Of a stretch of DNA of 28,494 bases, positions 24,731 to 28,494 are shown piece by piece. The first letter of the stretch is position 1. The number at the start of each line of letters is the position of its first letter. The stretch spans positions 1 through 28,494 of the forward strand of contig CABUKW010000020.1 of the NCBI GenBank assembly GCA_902492275.1. Direction: 5' to 3'. This DNA comes from an uncultured Peptococcaceae bacterium (GTDB taxonomy: Bacteria; Bacillota; Peptococcia; Peptococcales; Peptococcaceae). The notes under the pieces were generated by a model that had not been told where the DNA came from, did no database searches, and was given only the letters and a program-made list of their open reading frames with translations. A program made the position numbers and the translations under genes.

Positions 24731-26032
24731 CTAGAATTCTTCTGCAAGCGCAATATTTTTTAAAACTACCGTTAAAGTAAAAATATGATTTTTATAATCG
24801 ACAAAAGAATCTCCTTCATAACTGCGCGCTAAAGTTTGAATGCTTTCCAGTCCTAAGCCATGCAACATTTTTTCTTTTTTCGTAGTCACCAACTTCCCAT
24901 CCACCATAATTGGAGCGGCAGCGGCACTGTTACTGATACTGATTTTTAGGAATTCTTCTTTCAGTTCTGCTCTGACAGCTAAAAAAGGCGACAAATCCTT
25001 TACCTGGCTGGCTGCTTCTATAGCATTGTCCAAACCATTGGACAGAATTACCGACAAATCTGTCATGTTGATACGCAGCTTTTGCTGTACATTCCAAAAG
25101 AGCTGTGTACGGATCTGATGTTCTTGGGCAATTTGAAATTTATAGGTCAGCACCGAATTTAATAAAGGATACCCCGTATCAAACAACTGGTTTTGGGCAA
25201 TCTCCAGCTTTCTTTTCTGCAATTCGCTCATCGCAGTCTCAATTTCTCCCTGCTGCAGTAAATGATAAATCACAAACAAATACCGATCCATATCATGGGA
25301 CAGCTTGCGAATTTCCCGATAACTATGATCCATATAGGCTTGCTCCGCTCTCTGCCTGTTCAAATAAAAATTGATAAACTGCAGCCGCGTCTTGGCCTCT
25401 TCTCCGATAGCTAACTGATAAAAAAGATAGTAAAGCGCAACATTCACGCAGATACAGAGTAGAATCGCCAAACAACCTATTGAGAAAAGGCTCGTTCGAT
25501 CTAGCAACATCAGCAAATATTCTGCAAAGGAGACCAAAAAAAGAGAAACCATCGAGAACATCAACAGCATCAAAACATATTTCACTTTTAGCTGTGTAAG
25601 TACCAGCTGCCGTTTACGACTGATAAGAAACAGCACAATTAAAATTCCTAATGTACCTAGTTTCATAAATATATTAATCGCCAGATAAAAATTTTCTGCG
25701 GATATCCCATGCAACGGCTGTAAAGAAAACGATATACTGATTTCCAATAAAATTAAAATAATCTGAAAAACAGAGACTGAAAAAATACGGGCCCAAGCGT
25801 CACCTCGAAACCCTTGTGCAACCAGCCAGCTGCACAGAACAAACAACACAGGCCGCACATAAATATTCTCAATATAACTGGAAAAAAGAAAAAATAACAC
25901 AGGAATCCCAATATGGCAGGCCATACGCCATGATTTTTTGCAATCATCATAATCAAAGAAAATCCATAGAAAAACATATAGCGCAAAATATTCAATCAAT
26001 GCACTAAATATATTTACGATTGTATATTCCAT
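24731..26032 (-). CDS. agrC: AgrC-like sensor histidine kinase (GHKL type)
   Basis: A 433-aa membrane receptor kinase expected to bind the mature AgrD peptide. Residues 1-205 form about six or seven membrane segments. The phosphoacceptor is His246 in KLSHDMDRYL. The ATPase domain has the N-box SNGLDNAIEA (331-340) and the G-box HGLGLES (391-397), a short HATPase_c_5 form lacking a long D-box, as in AgrC. It is 3 bp after the response regulator gene and 12 bp before agrB, so the four agr genes form one operon. Confidence 0.93.
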   Translation of the reverse strand: MEYTIVNIFSALIEYFALYVFLWIFFDYDDCKKSWRMACHIGIPVLFFLFSSYIENIYVRPVLFVLCSWLVAQGFRGDAWARIFSVSVFQIILILLEISISFSLQPLHGISAENFYLAINIFMKLGTLGILIVLFLISRKRQLVLTQLKVKYVLMLLMFSMVSLFLVSFAEYLLMLLDRTSLFSIGCLAILLCICVNVALYYLFYQLAIGEEAKTRLQFINFYLNRQRAEQAYMDHSYREIRKLSHDMDRYLFVIYHLLQQGEIETAMSELQKRKLEIAQNQLFDTGYPLLNSVLTYKFQIAQEHQIRTQLFWNVQQKLRINMTDLSVILSNGLDNAIEAASQVKDLSPFLAVRAELKEEFLKISISNSAAAAPIMVDGKLVTTKKEKMLHGLGLESIQTLARSYEGDSFVDYKNHIFTLTVVLKNIALAEEF

Positions 26033-26035
26033 TTA

Positions 26036-26755
26036 TCAATTCCCTTCTTGCGCAACCAAATATCGTAAATGCTGTCGTTTGGCTTCTTCCAAGTATTTTT
26101 TGCCGATCGTCAATTTTCCGACTCTATGATTTAAGCGTATCGAAACGCCTTGTTTTTCCACGTTTATCACATAACCCAAATTGACCAGACAACCCTTTGC
26201 AATTTGACAAAATCCAAAACTCTTCAGTTCCTCCAATACCGCTGCCAAAGAGGAAGCTGCGCCAAAATACTCGGTTTCGTTTCTGTCATAATAAACAATT
26301 TTACGCTGTAAACTTTTTATGCAAACAATTCTATGCAATGGGACCTGCCAAAGTCTTCCCTGCTTATCCCATAAATCACATACCTGTCGCAATTTGCGGT
26401 ATTGCTCACAGCAAGCAGAAAATACCTGCGCAAACACTTCTGGATAAACTGGTTTCAATAAAAACTGAAATACTGCCACCTGATAAGACTGCGTTATATA
26501 GCAAGAATGGGAAGAAATTAACACAATAAGCGGTATCCGCTGTAAATTATGATATCGATTGAAATACTCCAAACTATTTTCCTCGCCAATCTCAATATCT
26601 AAAAAAATCAAATCCAAGGATTGCGTTGTACATAACAACTCCTCTAATGTAGAGAAAATAAAAATGTTGATAGGAATTTGAACATTTTGTGTTTTTAACA
26701 ATTGAAGAATTGCCGCTCGACATTCCTGGTCGTCATCACAAATGCCCACATCCAT
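26036..26755 (-). CDS. LytTR response regulator (AgrA-like)
   Basis: A 239-aa two-domain regulator and the likely partner of the AgrC-like kinase. The receiver domain has Asp7/Asp8, phosphoacceptor Asp53 (FLDIE), Ser81 and Lys101 (LLKP). The LytTR DNA-binding domain spans about 135-235. Its usual FxxxHRSxxVN motif reads FCQIAKGCLVN here, so the conserved His and Ser are lost, while LVNLGYV remains. Binding specificity may have shifted. It is the first gene of the agr operon, downstream of two LytTR-type boxes, which suggests autoregulation. AGGGAGG lies about 8 nt before the ATG. Confidence 0.92.
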   Translation of the reverse strand: MDVGICDDDQECRAAILQLLKTQNVQIPINIFIFSTLEELLCTTQSLDLIFLDIEIGEENSLEYFNRYHNLQRIPLIVLISSHSCYITQSYQVAVFQFLLKPVYPEVFAQVFSACCEQYRKLRQVCDLWDKQGRLWQVPLHRIVCIKSLQRKIVYYDRNETEYFGAASSLAAVLEELKSFGFCQIAKGCLVNLGYVINVEKQGVSIRLNHRVGKLTIGKKYLEEAKRQHLRYLVAQEGN

Positions 26756-26783
26756 AAAAAAACCTCCCTACACAGTTTTGTCT

Positions 26784-26813
26784 AGCATACACAAAAATGC
26801 ATAGGAAAGTCAA
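26784..26813 (-). promoter_or_regulatory. agr operon promoter
   Basis: On the minus strand TTGACT (26808-26813) and TATGCT (26784-26789) are 18 bp apart. The -10 and spacing are imperfect, as expected for an activator-dependent promoter. Two direct boxes lie immediately upstream. Confidence 0.65.
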
Positions 26814-26818
26814 ATAAA

Positions 26819-26856
26819 ATGTTCCCAACAAGAAAAAATCGTTCCCAACAGGAAAA
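26819..26856 (-). promoter_or_regulatory. Tandem LytTR-type boxes upstream of the agr promoter
   Basis: On the minus strand TTTTCCTGTTGGGAACGA (26839-26856) is followed by TTTTCTTGTTGGGAACAT (26819-26836). They are direct repeats with a 20-bp period, two helical turns. The near box ends 5 bp before the -35. Position and orientation fit paired sites for an AgrA-like dimer. Confidence 0.75.
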
Positions 26857-26865
26857 TGCCTGCCG

Positions 26866-27557
26866 TTATAAACAAATATGCTTTAAATATGCGGTATATA
26901 CGGAATGATACAAGCTTTCCCCCACTGGCACTGTCTCTAGTTGATCATTTAAGAATTTTACGATAATACCTTTCCGATCCATACGCTGCACATAGTTCAG
27001 ATTCACCAAATAGCTTTTGTGGCAACGTACAAATCCAGTTTCCGCCAGTGTCTGTTCTTCCTCAGCCAGGGTTCCATAGTATTGACGCTTGTTTCCATTG
27101 GCCAGAAAAGCGGTTAAAATACCACTTGGCTTTTTACAATCGCCATCGGTTCTCCCTCACAGCGCCGGACATAATAAGCATGCTTCGCCTGATAACGGCG
27201 CCACACCTGCTCCATCACCTGTGTAAATACATCCTGCTGCAAGGGTTTTACCAAAAACTGTACTGCATTTACCTTATAGGTATCAGTCACATAATAAGGA
27301 TAGCTAGAAACAAAAACAATCAAAGTTTTGGGCTGCTGACGATTCACCGCTTCCGCAACGGAAATCCCCAATTCTCCCGCAAGCTCAATATCCAAAAACA
27401 GCAAATCTATCGGTTGCTGTTGCCACAACTCTTTACTGGTATGCACAATATCTATTTTTGGTAAAATCATATGATGTTGTGAAAAATACGCTTCCAAAAA
27501 GTATTTGGTTTTCTGCGCATCCTGTTCCAAATCATCGCAAACTACAATATGCAACAA
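26866..27557 (-). pseudogene. Second LytTR response regulator, frameshifted
   Basis: The receiver domain is intact in the first frame (27557-27114; Asp8/Asp9, Asp56 in FLDIE, Ser84, Lys104), which then stops after VKSQVVF. The LytTR domain continues in the -1 frame down to a stop at 26866, with NGNKRQYYGTL, FVRCHKSYLVNLNYV and a normal C-terminus. The joint lies at the AAAAAGCC run near 27127-27140. Restoring one base would join the frames, but the first LytTR strand (the D-I-x-Y-I-E type segment) would still be short, so a small deletion is likely. If real, this regulator cannot bind DNA. Its LytTR motif is canonical, unlike that of the intact neighbour. A base-calling error in the A-run is the main alternative. 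Confidence 0.75.
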
Positions 27558-27587
27558 TACTCCTCCTTGTATGAAATGGTCACTTAT

Positions 27588-27959
27588 CTAATCTTTTGTA
27601 TTTTGCTTGTCATTTTTCTTTAATTGTTCCACAAGACAATCTACTACATTTTTAATAATATCCAATTCCACTGGCTCACAATCATTCAGTCTTTCCATAA
27701 TCTCGCCTTGATATAATTTGGCGCTGCTTGTCAGGGAGCCGCATAATAATTCATCAGAAGATACCCCTAATGCATTGGCAATTTGAATCAAGGAACTTAG
27801 TTTGACTTTTGTTTTATTATTTTCAATTCTATTAATTGTGGGCGTTTCTAAACAAGATTTATAGGCCAACCCCTCTTGTGTCAGTCCAGCAGCTTCTCGT
27901 TTCTCTTTAATCCGTTTTCCAATATCGGCCCAGTTGACTTCATCCGCTTTGCGCTGCAA
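27588..27959 (-). CDS. XRE-family transcriptional regulator
   Basis: A 123-aa regulator with an N-terminal Cro/CI helix-turn-helix (residues about 12-70: IGKRIKEKREAAGLTQEGLA, TINRIENNKTK, LGVSSDELL). The C-terminal 45 residues are helical and charged, perhaps for dimerisation. The start is a TTG at 27959 with AAAGGCGGGA nearby; no ATG fits before the HTH. It lies 30 bp upstream of the broken regulator and is divergent from the secreted protein gene. An imperfect palindrome over its own -10 suggests self-repression. Confidence 0.85.
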   Translation of the reverse strand: MQRKADEVNWADIGKRIKEKREAAGLTQEGLAYKSCLETPTINRIENNKTKVKLSSLIQIANALGVSSDELLCGSLTSSAKLYQGEIMERLNDCEPVELDIIKNVVDCLVEQLKKNDKQNTKD

Positions 27960-27977
27960 AATAAATCCCGCCTTTAT

Positions 27978-28017
27978 CTTTAAATAAAAGTATAGCTTTA
28001 TTTTAAAGAAAAGACCA
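27978..28017 (-). promoter_or_regulatory. Promoter and palindromic operator of the XRE gene
   Basis: On the minus strand TGGTCT (28012-28017) and TATACT (27989-27994) are 17 bp apart. CTTTAAATAAAAG (27978-27990) and CTTTATTTTAAAG (27996-28008) form an imperfect inverted repeat, 11 of 13 pairs, that covers the -10. Further out, TTATAGATTA is repeated at 28033-28042 and 28084-28093. Confidence 0.6.
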
Positions 28018-28116
28018 CCTTTTTATAATGCGTTATAGATTAAAATATGACTTATATCGTATTTTTTTGAATTAATTTTTAACTTATAGATTACATTATA
28101 GGTTTTTCGACGGAAT

Positions 28117-28134
28117 TTTTCCTATTGGGAACAT
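28117..28134 (+). promoter_or_regulatory. Third LytTR-type box, upstream of the secreted protein gene
   Basis: TTTTCCTATTGGGAACAT matches the promoter-proximal agr box at 16 of 18 positions. It ends 5 bp before a TTGCAA -35, the same gap as at the agr promoter. No clear second copy lies 20 bp upstream. Confidence 0.7.
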
Positions 28135-28139
28135 TTTTT

Positions 28140-28168
28140 TTGCAAAGATCTTTCCAATCTGATAAGGT
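28140..28168 (+). promoter_or_regulatory. Predicted promoter of the secreted protein gene
   Basis: TTGCAA (28140-28145) is followed after 17 bp by TAAGGT (28163-28168), which has an extended TGA just upstream. The poor -10 fits activation by the adjacent box. A TACAAT at 28219-28224 with no good -35 is the alternative. Confidence 0.45.
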
Positions 28169-28255
28169 AAAAACACAGAAAGCTTTCTGAAAAATCACTT
28201 GGTCTAGTGAGAAAAATGTACAATTTAAAATTTATATCTTAGGAGGCAGATTTTT

Positions 28256-28494
28256 ATGAAAAAGTGGATGAAAAAAGCAGTGGCAGTTGCATTAACGGCA
28301 ACAATGGTATTGAGTATAAGCGCACCAGCATTTGCAGAAACCGAAACTGCTAATATTAGCCAAAAATTCAATCAACAGCAAATTGAGAAATTTTCTGAAA
28401 AAGATATTGATGTTGTCTTGACACAGGATGGGCAAATAAGATTACTTAATCCATCTCCTGAAAATATTGCAAAAGCTAATAAAAACTTAGAAAG
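28256..28494 (+). CDS. Secreted protein of unknown function (partial, cut by window end)
   Basis: The first 79 residues of an exported protein. It begins with a Sec signal peptide (MKKWMKKAVAVALTATMV, then APAFA before ETET), likely cleaved after about residue 27. The mature part visible is polar and charged (FNQQQIEKFSEKDIDVVLTQ), with no Cys or known motif. AGGAGG lies 9 nt before the ATG. Its promoter carries a copy of the agr LytTR box, so it is a predicted quorum-controlled product. The gene is divergent from the XRE regulator. It continues beyond the window, so length and function are unknown. Confidence 0.85.
   Translation, partial: MKKWMKKAVAVALTATMVLSISAPAFAETETANISQKFNQQQIEKFSEKDIDVVLTQDGQIRLLNPSPENIAKANKNLE

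Noticed and set aside
26866..27557. Programmed -1 frameshift joining the two domains
   Set aside because: The A-run does not form a proper X-XXY-YYZ slippery heptamer in frame, and the joined protein would still lack part of the first LytTR strand.

Overview
The window looks like chromosomal DNA of an anaerobic Firmicute, of Clostridia or Negativicutes type. The evidence is strong AGGAGG-type ribosome binding sites, the core cluster glmU-prs-pth-mfd-prsA, oxygen-sensitive glycyl radical chemistry, TRAP transport, and an agr-type peptide quorum system with LytTR regulators. A perfect ParB site (parS) lies between mfd and pth, which suggests this part of the chromosome is near the replication origin. 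The exact genus cannot be fixed from the sequence alone.

Layout. 1-948: no credible gene; it holds an array of five GGTGTAAA-N6-TTGACACC hairpins, a GC-rich stem-loop and the terminator of the next gene. 949-4147 (minus): a YtcJ-type amidohydrolase and an MFS permease, with a divergent LysR regulator (4630-5580, plus). 5658-8533 (minus): a TRAP transporter dctP-dctQ-dctM with a good promoter, a leader inverted repeat and a dctP/dctQ hairpin. 8848-17977 (minus): a housekeeping block in the order glmU, prs, pth, mfd, prsA and a Sel1-repeat protein. 17978-18543: an intergenic region with a 141-bp MITE-like element and the promoter of the next operon. 18544-23389 (plus): a glycyl radical enzyme best read as isethionate sulfite-lyase (islA), its activase (islB) and an iron-dependent alcohol dehydrogenase. 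23546-27959 (minus): a small XRE regulator, then agrD, agrB, agrC, a LytTR response regulator, a second LytTR regulator broken by a frameshift, and another XRE regulator. 28256 to the end (plus): the start of a secreted protein gene.

How the parts may work together. IslA would cut the C-S bond of isethionate, giving acetaldehyde and sulfite. The dehydrogenase could reduce acetaldehyde to ethanol, or make isethionate from sulfoacetaldehyde. The TRAP transporter is a candidate for sulfonate uptake, but no sequence evidence ties it to islA. No sulfite reductase lies in the window.

The agr locus encodes its own 49-aa AgrD precursor with a Cys-Tyr-Gly-Pro-Gly-Tyr core. Two direct LytTR-type boxes sit just upstream of the regulator promoter. 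A third copy lies at the same distance from the -35 element of the secreted protein gene at the right edge. This predicts an autoinducing circuit with at least one exported target, and it is the most interesting system here.
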